Positions 17,192 through 26,600 of a stretch of 64,000 bases of DNA are shown here, in pieces. The stretch comes from an uncultured Paracoccaceae bacterium. GTDB taxonomy: Bacteria; Pseudomonadota; Alphaproteobacteria; Rhodobacterales; Rhodobacteraceae. The notes under the pieces were generated by a model, which worked only from the letters and a program-made list of their open reading frames with translations, did not search any database and was not told where the DNA came from. Each line of letters begins with the position of its first letter. Within the stretch, counting starts at the first letter, position 1. The stretch covers positions 124,001-188,000 of the forward strand of contig CANMQX010000006.1 of assembly GCA_947500135.1 (NCBI GenBank), read 5' to 3'. Position numbers and translations under genes: made by a program.

Positions 17192-17647
17192 ATGCCACAA
17201 GTCACGGCCATCACCCTCCCCGATATCAGCGCGCTTCGTGCATACCGAAAATCCGGCGACTTTCTGGATTGCTACGCTGTCCGGTCTGACATGCCGGTCC
17301 GCCACGCCGCCGAAATCATCACCAATTTCCCCAGCTGGGCGCAGTTCCTGCTGCTGATCCGGCGCATCGTCACAGCACCCTTCGGGCTTGATAATGACGG
17401 ACCGGCTGCGGATGACAAATTGGGAGCGTTCCCGGTTGAGGCGGAAAGCGAAACCGAGATCATCGCCGGGTTCGACGACAAGCATCTGGATTTCCGGGTA
17501 TCGGTCCTGTCGCATGAAGGCCGGATCAGCCTGGCCACATGGGTCGCCCCCCACAATATCGGGGGGCGCCTTTATCTTGCAGTGATCATGCCGTTCCACA
17601 TCGCAATTGCGCGCAATGCGCTAAGCCGGGTCGCTGCAGCGGCTTAA
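17192..17647 (+). CDS. DUF2867 family protein
   Basis: The 151-aa protein matches DUF2867: DCYAVRSD near residue 30, a central PSWAQFLLLIRR helix and a C-terminal YLAVIMPFHIAIAR hydrophobic segment. Function unknown; the fold may resemble lipid- or polyketide-binding helix-grip proteins. It starts 3 nt after hisA and is probably co-transcribed with it, although a role in histidine synthesis is not known. Its stop overlaps the convergent DUF302 gene by 4 nt. Confidence 0.75.
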   Translation: MPQVTAITLPDISALRAYRKSGDFLDCYAVRSDMPVRHAAEIITNFPSWAQFLLLIRRIVTAPFGLDNDGPAADDKLGAFPVEAESETEIIAGFDDKHLDFRVSVLSHEGRISLATWVAPHNIGGRLYLAVIMPFHIAIARNALSRVAAAA

Positions 17648-18090
17648 TTTGCACTCATCGCCTTATCCGTCAGCATGTTCAGGGCGCCATTGATCTTGCC
17701 CACAACTTCGGCATCGGCGGCAATATCAAGACCTGCAAACAGATCCTCCGCCGGGGTCCACGTCATTTGCGTGTAACCATCCGCATCCTGATAGGCCAAG
17801 ACACGCAAGGGCAAAACCAGCCCGGCGCGGATGTCATCCTCCATCGCCAATGTGCCCAGGGCCGGATTGCCAAAGATCAGCAACTGCGCCTCCGGGATCG
17901 ACTTGCCGACACTCTCGGCCCCTTTGGCATGATCCACCCGTGCAAAGACGGTGGCCCCTGCCCCGGTGACTGCGGCCTCTAACCCGTCAATCGTTTCGCT
18001 TACGGAAAGCGGTGATGTTTTCATCATATCTTCTGCCAATATTGGTGTTGCGCAAAGCCCGATCAGGGTCGCGGCGATCACATGTTTCAT
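17644..18090 (-). CDS. Exported DUF302 protein
   Basis: The 148-aa protein starts with a signal peptide ([20 protein letters not shown]) and carries a DUF302 domain, including [16 protein letters not shown] and [11 protein letters not shown]. The ATG at 18090 is preferred over an upstream frame opening at 18150. The fold is a small alpha/beta domain found in periplasmic proteins of unknown role. It is inserted antisense between hisA-DUF2867 and hisF, with about 80 nt to the hisF start. Confidence 0.82.
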   Translation of the reverse strand: MKHVIAATLIGLCATPILAEDMMKTSPLSVSETIDGLEAAVTGAGATVFARVDHAKGAESVGKSIPEAQLLIFGNPALGTLAMEDDIRAGLVLPLRVLAYQDADGYTQMTWTPAEDLFAGLDIAADAEVVGKINGALNMLTDKAMSAN

Positions 18091-18169
18091 CAGATGCTCC
18101 CATTTCCAGTGCCCGACATCTACCACCGCCCCCTTCCCATTTCGCCCCATTCCGCCTAAGGATCACGCC

Positions 18170-18928
18170 ATGTTGAAGACACGGATCATCCCTTGCCTTG
18201 ATGTCGCCGAAGGGCGGGTCGTCAAAGGCGTGAATTTTGTCGATCTGATTGATGCGGGCGATCCGGTTGATGCCGCCATCGCCTATAACGCGGCTGGCGC
18301 GGACGAGCTTTGCTTTCTGGATATCATGGCGACCCAGGAAAACCGGGGTACCATGTTTGATCTGGCCACGCGAACGGCCGAACAGTGTTTCATGCCGCTC
18401 ACCATCGGCGGCGGTGTACGGACCCATCATGACGTGCGCGACCTTTTGCTGGCCGGGGCAGACAAAGTCAGCTTCAACTCTGCCGCCGTCGCCAATCCTG
18501 ATGTGGTGGCAGAGGCGGCAATGCGATTTGGATCGCAATGCATCGTCGTGGCGATCGACGCCAAAACCGTGGCGCCCGGAAAATGGGAGATCTTCACCCA
18601 TGGCGGCAGGCGGGAAACCGGCGTTGATGCGGTGGAATTTGCGCGCACCGTCGTGGAAAAAGGCGCCGGGGAAATCCTGCTGACCTCGATGGACAGGGAT
18701 GGAACCAAGGCCGGGTTCAACCTGCCACTGACAAAGGCCATTTCGGACGCAGTGAATGTGCCGGTGATCGCCTCGGGTGGGGTCGGCACGCTTGATCACC
18801 TCGTCGAAGGCGTGACGATGGGCGGGGCATCTGCGGTACTTGCCGCCTCGATCTTCCATTTCGGCACTTACACAATCGGCGAGGCAAAATCCCACATGGC
18901 CGCCGCCGGGATTCCGGTGCGCCTATGA
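18170..18928 (+). CDS. hisF: Imidazole glycerol phosphate synthase cyclase subunit
   Basis: The 252-aa TIM barrel forms imidazole glycerol phosphate and AICAR from PRFAR and ammonia supplied by His[20 protein letters not shown] carries the catalytic aspartate near residue 11, and [12 protein letters not shown] carries the second catalytic aspartate; [12 protein letters not shown] binds phosphate. The ATG at 18170 has AAGGA 7 nt upstream. Its stop overlaps the hisE start as ATGA. Confidence 0.96.
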   Translation: MLKTRIIPCLDVAEGRVVKGVNFVDLIDAGDPVDAAIAYNAAGADELCFLDIMATQENRGTMFDLATRTAEQCFMPLTIGGGVRTHHDVRDLLLAGADKVSFNSAAVANPDVVAEAAMRFGSQCIVVAIDAKTVAPGKWEIFTHGGRRETGVDAVEFARTVVEKGAGEILLTSMDRDGTKAGFNLPLTKAISDAVNVPVIASGGVGTLDHLVEGVTMGGASAVLAASIFHFGTYTIGEAKSHMAAAGIPVRL

Positions 18929-19230
18929 CGCTTGATGACCTTGCCACCCTTATCGCATCGCGCAAGGATGCCGACCCATCCAGCAGTTGGACCGCCCAAT
19001 TGCTGGCCAAAGGACCAGAAAAATGCGCCGAAAAATTCGGGGAAGAGGCGATAGAAGCGATCATCGAAGCCGTCAAAGGCGACAAGGCGGGCCTGACTTC
19101 AGAGGCGGCAGATGTGCTTTATCACCTGCTGGTGATGCTGACGGCCTGCGACGTCAGTCTTGACGACGTGTTGACCGAACTGGGCAAACGGCAAGGCACA
19201 TCCGGTATCGCCGAAAAGGCAAGCCGTTAA
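18925..19230 (+). CDS. hisE: Phosphoribosyl-ATP diphosphatase
   Basis: The 101-aa protein is a stand-alone HisE, the second step of histidine synthesis. It has the MazG-like metal-binding pattern [14 protein letters not shown] and [14 protein letters not shown]. It is translationally coupled to hisF. Its stop overlaps that of a convergent CoA-binding protein gene. Confidence 0.95.
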   Translation: MTLDDLATLIASRKDADPSSSWTAQLLAKGPEKCAEKFGEEAIEAIIEAVKGDKAGLTSEAADVLYHLLVMLTACDVSLDDVLTELGKRQGTSGIAEKASR

Positions 19231-19694
19231 AGCTTTGACGAAATCACCCCGGTGGCAAAACCACCCATGCGCAATTCACCAAACAGGCGCTGATATTCGA
19301 TCTTCGGACAGCGGTTCTGAATAACATCAACACCGCGCGCCTCCGCCTTTGCGGCGGCCTCCGGGTGTTCAACGCCAATCTGCATCCAGATCGTCTGCAA
19401 TGCGGGCCAGCGCGCCAATGCCGCATCCACAATCGGGGGAACGGCATCAGACCGGCGAAAGATATCCACCATATCCACATCATCTGGGATATCGGCCAAA
19501 TCGCCATAAACGGTCTCACCCAACAATGTCTGGCCCGCCAGCCCAGGGTTGACCGGGATCACACGAAACCCTTTCAGGCTCAGATACCGGGCCACAAAAT
19601 AGCTGGGACGCACCGGATTGGCCGACACACCAACAACGGCAACGCTCCGGGTGCGTTTCAGGATACGGCGCAGAAAATCATCAGAGTAGTTCAT
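19227..19694 (-). CDS. CoA-binding domain protein (YccU type)
   Basis: The 155-aa protein is a single CoA-binding Rossmann domain: VAVVGVSANPVRPSYFVARY near the N-terminus, GFRVIPVNPG, and VDMVDIFRRSDAVPPIVDAA. The family binds CoA or acyl-CoA without a known enzyme activity. It is monocistronic and convergent with hisE (4-nt overlap of stops). Confidence 0.85.
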   Translation of the reverse strand: MNYSDDFLRRILKRTRSVAVVGVSANPVRPSYFVARYLSLKGFRVIPVNPGLAGQTLLGETVYGDLADIPDDVDMVDIFRRSDAVPPIVDAALARWPALQTIWMQIGVEHPEAAAKAEARGVDVIQNRCPKIEYQRLFGELRMGGFATGVISSKL

Positions 19695-19717
19695 GATGTA
19701 ACCCTATAACAGCACAC

Positions 19718-19747
19718 ATAAAAAAGCGCCCGGAAAATTCCGGGCGC
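19718..19747 (-). terminator. Strong intrinsic terminator, leftward
   Basis: A perfect 10-bp stem GCGCCCGGAA / TTCCGGGCGC (19726-19747) is followed on the leftward strand by a U-rich tract (AAAAAA to the left on the plus strand). It lies about 125 nt beyond the stop of the YHS-domain gene. Confidence 0.85.
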
Positions 19748-19873
19748 CAGTTATGGAACGAGGGACAGTGAACGAAATGCGTGTGTTCCAGACATGCATC
19801 TCTGCTCTATCACGTAGGTAACGGCGGATGGCTCAAAAAGGCACGGTCATGGAATTGTGAATACGCTGTGAGA

Positions 19874-20332
19874 TCAGGCATTCATCATTCGGGCCCAATG
19901 CGCATCAGCCTGCACGATATGCCTTGCCGGGTCTGACAGCCACGCCGCCCGGTCAGCAATCGAAGAATTCAGGAACAATGTACCACCTTCAATGGTCCAG
20001 GCCTGCGGGTCGGACGGGGTCAACACACCCTGCACCAGCGCCAGCGCGCAATAACCGCCATAGCGTGGGGCAAAAGCATGTGGATCACGCTCAAACGCCT
20101 CACGATTGGCGGCGGACTTAAAACACCAATGCGCACCGCGCCACCCGATTGCCTGCGCGCGCAATCCCGGAACCGCCGCATGATCACGAAAATAAGCCAC
20201 CGGATCGATACCCTCAATGGCCCAACCATCCACTGCGTAAACACGACGCATCCCAGCCATCGCGGCATTGGCCAGCAAAGGGGCGGCAAAAATCGAACAA
20301 ATGGCGGTGCGGCGGGTCAGCATGCCAAACAT
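19874..20332 (-). CDS. Exported YHS-domain protein
   Basis: The 152-aa protein has a signal-like N-terminus (RRTAICSIFAAPLLANAAMAG) and a YHS-type domain: GIDPVAYFRDHAAVPG, then WCFKSAANREAFERDPHAFAPRYGGYCA. YHS domains bind metals or sit in heavy-metal and redox proteins; here it is the only domain, a form common in Rhodobacterales. The terminator lies about 125 nt past the stop, leaving an unusually long 3' region. Confidence 0.8.
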   Translation of the reverse strand: MFGMLTRRTAICSIFAAPLLANAAMAGMRRVYAVDGWAIEGIDPVAYFRDHAAVPGLRAQAIGWRGAHWCFKSAANREAFERDPHAFAPRYGGYCALALVQGVLTPSDPQAWTIEGGTLFLNSSIADRAAWLSDPARHIVQADAHWARMMNA

Positions 20333-20436
20333 GGCTCCGGATGATCAGATAGGGCTCTTGTCTATCCTAGATGCGGGACAAACCACCTAACGCAAACCCC
20401 ACCTCGCCAAGGCGTGAGCAAAGGTGACCGCACCTA

Positions 20437-20748
20437 TCAATCAAAGATATCTTCCAGCTCGTCCCAGACTTCTTCCAGAACTTTGCGAAATAAACCTTTG
20501 GTTTTCTTTTGCTTTCGGTACTTCTTTGGCTTTACGGAACGGCCCTTTTTTGGTGCTGGCCGATGGTCCGGGCGGGTGGGTGTCGCCGCAGGCGCAGTCA
20601 CCCCGCCGGGCGCAATCGGTAATATCTTCAATGCACGCAACGGCGCACCGCATTGGCTGCAACTCAACTCATGACGGGTCTTGCCACGCAACACCAATGC
20701 AGCCTTCATACCGCAATAACAACAGGTGGCGACCTTGGTGACTGCCAT
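20437..20748 (-). CDS. Small zinc-ribbon protein with basic linker
   Basis: From the ATG at 20748 (GAGG ribosome binding site) the protein is 103 aa. It has a zinc ribbon formed by CCYCGMKA and LSCSQCGAPL, a proline/alanine-rich stretch, a strongly basic segment (KKGRSVKPKKYRKQKK) and an acidic C-terminus (EEVWDELEDIFD). The layout suggests a nucleic-acid- or ribosome-associated role, but the family function is unknown. A longer frame from 20889 overlaps the next gene and lacks support. Confidence 0.65.
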   Translation of the reverse strand: MAVTKVATCCYCGMKAALVLRGKTRHELSCSQCGAPLRALKILPIAPGGVTAPAATPTRPDHRPAPKKGRSVKPKKYRKQKKTKGLFRKVLEEVWDELEDIFD

Positions 20749-20825
20749 ATCTGCCTCGTTGATTGCGCCATTCCGTATGACAGGATCGCTAACAGAACTA
20801 GCCCATGCACGCAATGTAGGGCTGG

Positions 20826-22328
20826 CTACGCTGCCAGATAGGCGCGCAACGCGGCCTCGGTTCCATCCTGCTGGATTACGCCCATCCAACGGATAAAGCT
20901 TTCACGGAACCGAACATCATCAGCCAAATCGCCATAAAGCGCGCGCTGATCCAACCATGCGCCAGGATCCGTTCGCGCAGCGTTGGCCGCCGCTGTCAAA
21001 TCAGGCCAGATCGGGTCATTGGGGGCGATGGTCGACCCGTCTTCGCGGGTGCCCTCGCACATCCGCGCCCAAAGGGCCTGTGACAGGGCCAACCCATCAA
21101 TCGGCGTTCCACCCGCCAAAGCCGCCCGCAAAACCGGCAAGATAAAGCCCGGATGCCGTGACGACCCGTCAAACGCCACCCGGCGGACGGTATCGACAAT
21201 CTCGGGGTTGGCAAAACGGCGCTCAACCAGATCAACATAAGCCCGTGGTGTCATCCCGGGCACGGGGGCGACATGGGGGGCAATTTCAACCTCTGCCACG
21301 CGGCGAAAAAACTGGCCAATCAATGGATGGGCCATGCAATCAGCAATCGTATCCACACCGAGTATGTCACCCGCATCCGCGATCAGCTGGTGACCGCCAT
21401 TCAACATACGGATTTTCATCGCCTCATATGCGTGCACATCAGGGGTAAAGGTGGCACCGACCTTGTTCCAATCGGGGCGACCGGCGCAGAAATCATCCTC
21501 GATCACCCATTGGCGAAAGTTCTCATGGGTGACAGGGGCGGCATCGGCGACGCCAATCTGATGGGCCAGCGCCAGTTCCTTGGCGCCGGTGGCGGGTACG
21601 ATGCAATCGACCATCGCGTTTGGAAAACTGCAATTTTCATCAATCCAGTCTGCCAGATCAGGGTCGGACAAACAGGCAAGCGACACGACGGTCTGACGCA
21701 GGATCGCCCCATTGCCCTGCAAGTTGTCACAGCTTTGGCCGGTAAAAGGGCCAGCACCGGCATCGCGGCGCTGTTTCAACGCCGCAATCATCGCGCCAAA
21801 GGCGGTGCGCGGGGCATCGGGATTGGCCGCATCATGCACAATATCAGGATGGGTCGCATCAAACCCTTTGGTCACCGGGTCGATGTAATAGCCGCCTTCG
21901 GTAACCGTCAGGGCCACAATACGGATGGCGGGGTCAGCCATTTGGGCGATCAGGGGGGCATTGCCGTCCTGCACCGGGACAAACCCGATCATCGGACCAA
22001 TCACCTCTGTCGCGCGACCGGCTGGATCAAGTTCAATCAGGGTGGTCAGGTAATCCTGTGCGGCCAGTCTTTCGCGCTGCTGTTCGTCATTGTGGCGAAC
22101 GCCCGCGCCGATGATGGCCCAGTCCAGCGCCTGGCCCTGCTGCATCAAGCGATGCAGATACCAGGCCTGATGCGCACGATGAAAATTCCCCAACCCGATA
22201 TGCACGATCCCCGGTGTCAGTGCCGACCGGTCGTAATTTGGTCGCTGCACTGCTGGCGGCAGATCCTGCAATGTCGCGTCTGACAGTCTCACATCAACGC
22301 GTCCAACTGACGGGTCATCATAACGCAT
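20826..22328 (-). CDS. mtlK: Mannitol/polyol 2-dehydrogenase
   Basis: The 500-aa enzyme belongs to the long-chain mannitol dehydrogenase family, which oxidises D-mannitol, D-arabinitol or sorbitol to the ketose with NAD+. GIVHIGLGNFHRAHQAWYL is the nucleotide-binding region near residue 45, and KIRMLNGGHQLIADAG near residue 305 carries the catalytic lysine pattern (K..NG.H). The start at 22328 lies after the transporter ATPase stop (22345); longer starts overlap it. As the last gene of smoE-F-G-K-mtlK it should act on the imported polyol. Confidence 0.88.
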   Translation of the reverse strand: MRYDDPSVGRVDVRLSDATLQDLPPAVQRPNYDRSALTPGIVHIGLGNFHRAHQAWYLHRLMQQGQALDWAIIGAGVRHNDEQQRERLAAQDYLTTLIELDPAGRATEVIGPMIGFVPVQDGNAPLIAQMADPAIRIVALTVTEGGYYIDPVTKGFDATHPDIVHDAANPDAPRTAFGAMIAALKQRRDAGAGPFTGQSCDNLQGNGAILRQTVVSLACLSDPDLADWIDENCSFPNAMVDCIVPATGAKELALAHQIGVADAAPVTHENFRQWVIEDDFCAGRPDWNKVGATFTPDVHAYEAMKIRMLNGGHQLIADAGDILGVDTIADCMAHPLIGQFFRRVAEVEIAPHVAPVPGMTPRAYVDLVERRFANPEIVDTVRRVAFDGSSRHPGFILPVLRAALAGGTPIDGLALSQALWARMCEGTREDGSTIAPNDPIWPDLTAAANAARTDPGAWLDQRALYGDLADDVRFRESFIRWMGVIQQDGTEAALRAYLAA

Positions 22329-22344
22329 TCCCTCACCACCGAAA

Positions 22345-23349
22345 TCATCCAATCCGAAGTCCCTGCGCATCAAATTTGTGGATATGCTCTTCATGCGGGG
22401 TCAGATAAACCGTGTCGCCATGGTTGACCATCACATCGCCACTGGCGCGGACTGTCATCGGATCACAGCCCGGAATGCCGTGAATATGAATAAACGTATC
22501 CGACCCCAGATGTTCAGCCACGCCAACGGTGCCTTGCCACGCGCCTTCGGTGGTGGACACATCGATATGCTCGGGACGAATGCCAATCGTCTGGGCATTG
22601 TGCTTGGCAGCCTCAGACCCTTCGACAAAATTCATCTTTGGCGACCCGATAAAGCCCGCCACAAACAGGTTGCGGGGATTACGATACAGTTCCAACGGGC
22701 TGCCAACCTGTTCAATCACACCGGCATGCAGGACGACAATCTTGTCGGCCATGGTCATCGCCTCGACCTGATCATGGGTGACATAGACCATGGTCGTCGC
22801 CAGTTTCTTATGCAGTTCAGAGATTTCCATGCGCATGCCCACACGCAAGGCGGCATCAAGATTTGACAGCGGTTCATCAAACAAAAAGGCCGCAGGTTCG
22901 CGCACAATGGCACGACCAATGGCGACACGCTGGCGCTGACCACCTGACAACTGGCCCGGACGGCGATCCAGATAATCGGTCAGGTTCAACGCCTTTGCAG
23001 CCGAACTGATGCGACGGTCCTGTTCCTCCTGCGGGATTTTGGCCATGCGCATCGGAAAGGCGATATTCTTGCGCACCGACATATGCGGATAAAGCGCATA
23101 GCTTTGAAACACCATCGCCAGACCGCGCTTGGCAGGCGGCAGCATCGTGGCATCATCGCCGTCAATCTCAATATGGCCGGCGGTTGTGTCCTCCAGCCCG
23201 GCGATCAGCCGCAGCAGGGTTGACTTACCGCAGCCCGAGGGGCCGACAAAGACCACAAACTCACCATCGTTGATCTCAAGGTCCAGCGGCGGAATAACCT
23301 CCACATCACCGAACTTCTTTTGAACTTGATTCAGTTGGATACGTCCCAT
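22345..23349 (-). CDS. smoK: Polyol ABC transporter ATP-binding protein (UgpC/SmoK family)
   Basis: The 334-aa ATPase has Walker [10 protein letters not shown] (about residues 36-44), signature LSGGQRQR, Walker [13 protein letters not shown], and a C-terminal MOI/TOBE regulatory domain with GIRPEHID. It belongs to the MalK-like group that energises sugar and sugar-alcohol importers. Order and neighbours match sorbitol/mannitol systems of Rhodobacterales. Confidence 0.88.
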   Translation of the reverse strand: MGRIQLNQVQKKFGDVEVIPPLDLEINDGEFVVFVGPSGCGKSTLLRLIAGLEDTTAGHIEIDGDDATMLPPAKRGLAMVFQSYALYPHMSVRKNIAFPMRMAKIPQEEQDRRISSAAKALNLTDYLDRRPGQLSGGQRQRVAIGRAIVREPAAFLFDEPLSNLDAALRVGMRMEISELHKKLATTMVYVTHDQVEAMTMADKIVVLHAGVIEQVGSPLELYRNPRNLFVAGFIGSPKMNFVEGSEAAKHNAQTIGIRPEHIDVSTTEGAWQGTVGVAEHLGSDTFIHIHGIPGCDPMTVRASGDVMVNHGDTVYLTPHEEHIHKFDAQGLRIG

Positions 23350-23360
23350 GTGCGTTTTCC

Positions 23361-24191
23361 TTACTTCACTGCGCCGAAGGTCAAGCCCCGGACAAGTTGT
23401 TTCTGGCTGAACCAGCCAAGGATCAGAATTGGTGCAATCGCCATGGTCGAGGCCGCGCTGAGCTTGGCAAAGAACAGACCTTCAGGGCTGGAATAGCTGG
23501 CGATAAAGGCGGTCAGCGGGGCGGCTTGGGCCGCAGTCAGGTTCAGGGTCCAGAACGCCTCGTTCCAGGCCAGGATGAAATTCAACAGCAGTGTGGATGC
23601 AATGCCGGGAATGGCCATCGGCGTCAGAACATACAGGATTTCGTTGCGCAATGACGCACCATCCATCCGGGCCGCCTCAAGGATTTCACCGGGGATTTCC
23701 TTGAAATAGGTATACAGCATCCAGACAATGATCGGCAGGTTGATCAGCATCAGCACCACAGTCAGGCCAAGGCGGCTATCCAGAATGCCCAGTTTGATGA
23801 AGATCAGATAGATCGGGTACAAAACACCCACCGCTGGCAGCATCTTGGTGGACAGCATCCAAAGCAGGATATCCTTGGTGCGCTTGGACGGGACAAAAGC
23901 CATCGACCAGGCGGCAGGGACCGCAATGATAATGCCCAGAATGGTGGAGCCACCGGCGATAAAGACCGAATTCCACAGGAACCGCATATAGTTGGATCGT
24001 TCCTGAACGACGGCATAGTTTTCCAGCGTCCAGTCAAAGAATAGAAAGACGGGCGGATCGGCGATGGCCTGCGCTTCGGTCTTGAAGCTGGTCAGAATGG
24101 TCCACAGGATCGGGAAAAAGATCAGCAAACCAATCGCCCACGCGATTGCAGTATTCAGCGCCTTGCGTTGTGTTGTAACAGCACGTGCCAT
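23361..24191 (-). CDS. smoG: Polyol ABC transporter permease (SmoG type)
   Basis: The 276-aa carbohydrate permease of the MalG/SmoG type has six predicted transmembrane segments and the EAA-loop [23 protein letters not shown] split across about residues 175-200. It pairs with the SmoF-type permease encoded 12 nt upstream. Substrate specificity is inferred from the linked mannitol dehydrogenase. Confidence 0.87.
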   Translation of the reverse strand: MARAVTTQRKALNTAIAWAIGLLIFFPILWTILTSFKTEAQAIADPPVFLFFDWTLENYAVVQERSNYMRFLWNSVFIAGGSTILGIIIAVPAAWSMAFVPSKRTKDILLWMLSTKMLPAVGVLYPIYLIFIKLGILDSRLGLTVVLMLINLPIIVWMLYTYFKEIPGEILEAARMDGASLRNEILYVLTPMAIPGIASTLLLNFILAWNEAFWTLNLTAAQAAPLTAFIASYSSPEGLFFAKLSAASTMAIAPILILGWFSQKQLVRGLTFGAVK

Positions 24192-24203
24192 GGTCAGCCT
24201 CCC

Positions 24204-25070
24204 TTATGTATCCAGGTTCTTGCCGACGATGCGCATCAGAAACAGCGCAACGATATTGGCAAGGATGATGGCATAGACACCGCCCGCAGACCCCAGGCCG
24301 ACATTCTGGCTTTCCAGCACCCGCTGGAAGATCAGATAGGTCAGTGTGCGGGTTCCAAAGGCACCACCGGTTGTGACGAAAATCTCGGCAAAAATGGACA
24401 GCAGGAAAATCGTCTGGATCAGGATCACAATCGTGATGGCCCGGCTCAGATGCGGCAGGATGATAAACCAGAACCGCTTGAGGAACGGGGCGCCATCCAT
24501 CTCGGCGGCTTCCAGCTGTTCACTGTCCAGCGATTGAACGGCGGTCAACAGGATCAATGTTGCAAAGGGCAGCCATTGCCAACTGACAATCATGACAATT
24601 GATTGCAGGGATTCCTGACTAAGCCATTGCACCGGCTCTGCGCCAAAGAATTTCCAAAGATGGGCAAGGATTCCGTTCACCGGGTCCATGAACATGTTCT
24701 TCCAGACCAGCGCGGACACGGTCGGCATCACAAAGAACGGGGCGATCACAAGGATACGAACAACCCCCTGCCCCCACATCGGCTGATCCAGCAGCAAGGC
24801 CAAAACAATCCCAAATGCGACAGTGATGATCAGAACGCCACCAACAATAATCAGGGTGGTTTGCACGGCGGGCCAAAACGAACTGGAACTGATGAACCTG
24901 GCATAGTTCTCAAGCCCGACCCAACCTTGGTCACCGCCACGCAGCGGCAGATATTTCCGGAACGAAAACCACAAGGTCATAATCAAAGGGACCAGCATCC
25001 AGCCCAGAAGCAGGATCACGGCCGGGGCCATCATCAGTCGGGCGGCAGATCGGGAATGTTGGGTCGCCAT
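24204..25070 (-). CDS. smoF: Polyol ABC transporter permease (SmoF type)
   Basis: The 288-aa MalF-like permease starts at the ATG at 25070 with a GAGGAG site 7 nt upstream. It carries the EAA motif EQLEAAEMDGAPFLKRFW and about six membrane segments, the first near residues 12-35. It lies between the binding protein and SmoG. Confidence 0.87.
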   Translation of the reverse strand: MATQHSRSAARLMMAPAVILLLGWMLVPLIMTLWFSFRKYLPLRGGDQGWVGLENYARFISSSSFWPAVQTTLIIVGGVLIITVAFGIVLALLLDQPMWGQGVVRILVIAPFFVMPTVSALVWKNMFMDPVNGILAHLWKFFGAEPVQWLSQESLQSIVMIVSWQWLPFATLILLTAVQSLDSEQLEAAEMDGAPFLKRFWFIILPHLSRAITIVILIQTIFLLSIFAEIFVTTGGAFGTRTLTYLIFQRVLESQNVGLGSAGGVYAIILANIVALFLMRIVGKNLDT

Positions 25071-25184
25071 GACACATCTCCTCTGTTGGCGGCCACGCAG
25101 GACCACCGGGATTCAAACATGCGAATGGAAAGATTTTCAAAAACCAGAGGGCGAGCATGCCGCCCTCTGGCAGGGCTTGCGGGC

Positions 25185-26504
25185 TTAACGGTAGCCTGCA
25201 GCCTCCATGGCTTCATTGGTGATAGCCTGCGCCTTTTCAAGCGCTTCTTCCACCGTCTGCTGACCTGCGTAAGCGGCCGAGAACTCCTGGCTCACCTCGG
25301 TTGCAATGCCAGCAAATTCCGGGATCGCGACAAACTGGATACCAACGTAAGGCACTGGGTCAACGGTCGGATCGGTCGGATCAGCCGCCAGGATCGAATC
25401 CAGGGTCTTCTGGGCGAAAGGAATGTCCTTGTAGTTCGCGTTCTCATAAAGCGAGATGCGCGCACCCGGTGGAACATTGGCCCAGCCTTCGTTTTCAGCA
25501 ACCAGCTCAATGTAGTCGGTCGAGGTTGCCCATTCGATGAACTCTTTGGCAGCGTCAGCTTTCTGCGTACCCGCAGGGATCGCCAGCGCCCAGGCCCAAA
25601 GCCAGTTCGACTTCTTCTCGATACCTTCGCTGTTTGGCGCAAGGGCAAAGCCCACGCTGTCAGCAACGGTTGAATCGTCCGGGTTGGTTACGAAAGATGC
25701 CGCAACAGTCGCATCGATCCACATGCCGCATTTGCCCTGCTGGAACAGCGACAGGTTTTCATTAAACCCGTTTGTGGCGTAGCCCGGAGGACCGGATTCT
25801 TCCATCATGCCAACATAGAAGTTCAACGCTTCAGCCCATTGTGGCTGATCAAACTGGGCATTCCAGTCTTCGTCAAACCAGCGCGCACCAAAAGAGTTTG
25901 CTGTCACTGTGATAAAGGCACCGCCCTCACCCCAGCCCGCCTTACCGCGCAGGCAGATGCCGTTGATCTCATTATCGCGGTCGGTCATGGCCGCCGCAGC
26001 CTCGCGGATGAACTGCCATGTGGGCGCATCGGGCATTTCCATCCCGGCAGCTTCCATCAGGTCAGTGCGATACATGATCATAGAGCTTTCGCCATAGAAA
26101 GGGGCCGCATAAAGCGTACCTTCATGGCTCAATCCGGCCCGCATCGCTGGCAGAATATCGTCGACATTATAGTCGTCGGAAAGATCATCCAATGGGACAA
26201 GCCAGTCATTGGCGCCCCAGATGGGTGTTTCATACATGCCGATTGTCATGATGTCGAAAGCACCACCATTGGTGGTGATGTCGGTGGTGACGCGCTGGCG
26301 CAATACGTTTTCTTCCAGCGTGACCCACTCGACCGTGTGACCGGTCTTTTCGGTGAAGTCATCTGTCAGACCCTGCATGCGGATCATGTCGCCATTGTTC
26401 ACTGTGGCGATTGTCAGCGTGGTTGCATGACCATCCGCCAGGGCCGCCGTGGCCGTGACAGACACCAATGCAGACGCTGCAAAAAGTGCGTTACGAAGTT
26501 TCAT
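25185..26504 (-). CDS. smoE: Polyol ABC transporter substrate-binding protein (SmoE type)
   Basis: The 439-aa periplasmic binding protein has a signal peptide (MKLRNALFAASALVSVTA, ALADG cleavage) and the SBP_bac_1 fold; TRAYDI-type loops are replaced by ALNFYVGMMEESGPPGY and NLSLFQQGKCGMW, both usual in sorbitol/mannitol binding proteins. AGGAG lies upstream of the ATG at 26504. It is first in the operon, preceded by a promoter and a palindromic operator. Confidence 0.88.
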   Translation of the reverse strand: MKLRNALFAASALVSVTATAALADGHATTLTIATVNNGDMIRMQGLTDDFTEKTGHTVEWVTLEENVLRQRVTTDITTNGGAFDIMTIGMYETPIWGANDWLVPLDDLSDDYNVDDILPAMRAGLSHEGTLYAAPFYGESSMIMYRTDLMEAAGMEMPDAPTWQFIREAAAAMTDRDNEINGICLRGKAGWGEGGAFITVTANSFGARWFDEDWNAQFDQPQWAEALNFYVGMMEESGPPGYATNGFNENLSLFQQGKCGMWIDATVAASFVTNPDDSTVADSVGFALAPNSEGIEKKSNWLWAWALAIPAGTQKADAAKEFIEWATSTDYIELVAENEGWANVPPGARISLYENANYKDIPFAQKTLDSILAADPTDPTVDPVPYVGIQFVAIPEFAGIATEVSQEFSAAYAGQQTVEEALEKAQAITNEAMEAAGYR

Positions 26505-26542
26505 CCAGTCTCCTCCCAGTATGCTTGGATTACTTGGGAACA

Positions 26543-26571
26543 AGATTGGGGCTGATCTGACGTAAAGTCAA
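26543..26571 (-). promoter_or_regulatory. Candidate promoter of the polyol operon
   Basis: On the leftward strand TTGACT (26571-26566) and CAATCT (26548-26543) are 17 nt apart, a reasonable sigma-70 layout ending 39 nt before the smoE start codon. The palindromic operator sits immediately upstream of the -35. Confidence 0.45.
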
Positions 26572-26574
26572 TAA

Positions 26575-26596
26575 AAATTTTACTCGCGTAAAATTT
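26575..26596. promoter_or_regulatory. Perfect palindromic operator, LacI type
   Basis: A 22-bp sequence with perfect dyad symmetry, AAATTTTAC-TCGC-GTAAAATTT, lies between the smoE promoter and the stop of the LacI-family gene. Such symmetric AT-flanked sites with a central CG are usual for LacI-family regulators, so the adjacent gene product is the likely ligand. Confidence 0.7.
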
Positions 26597-26600
26597 GAGG

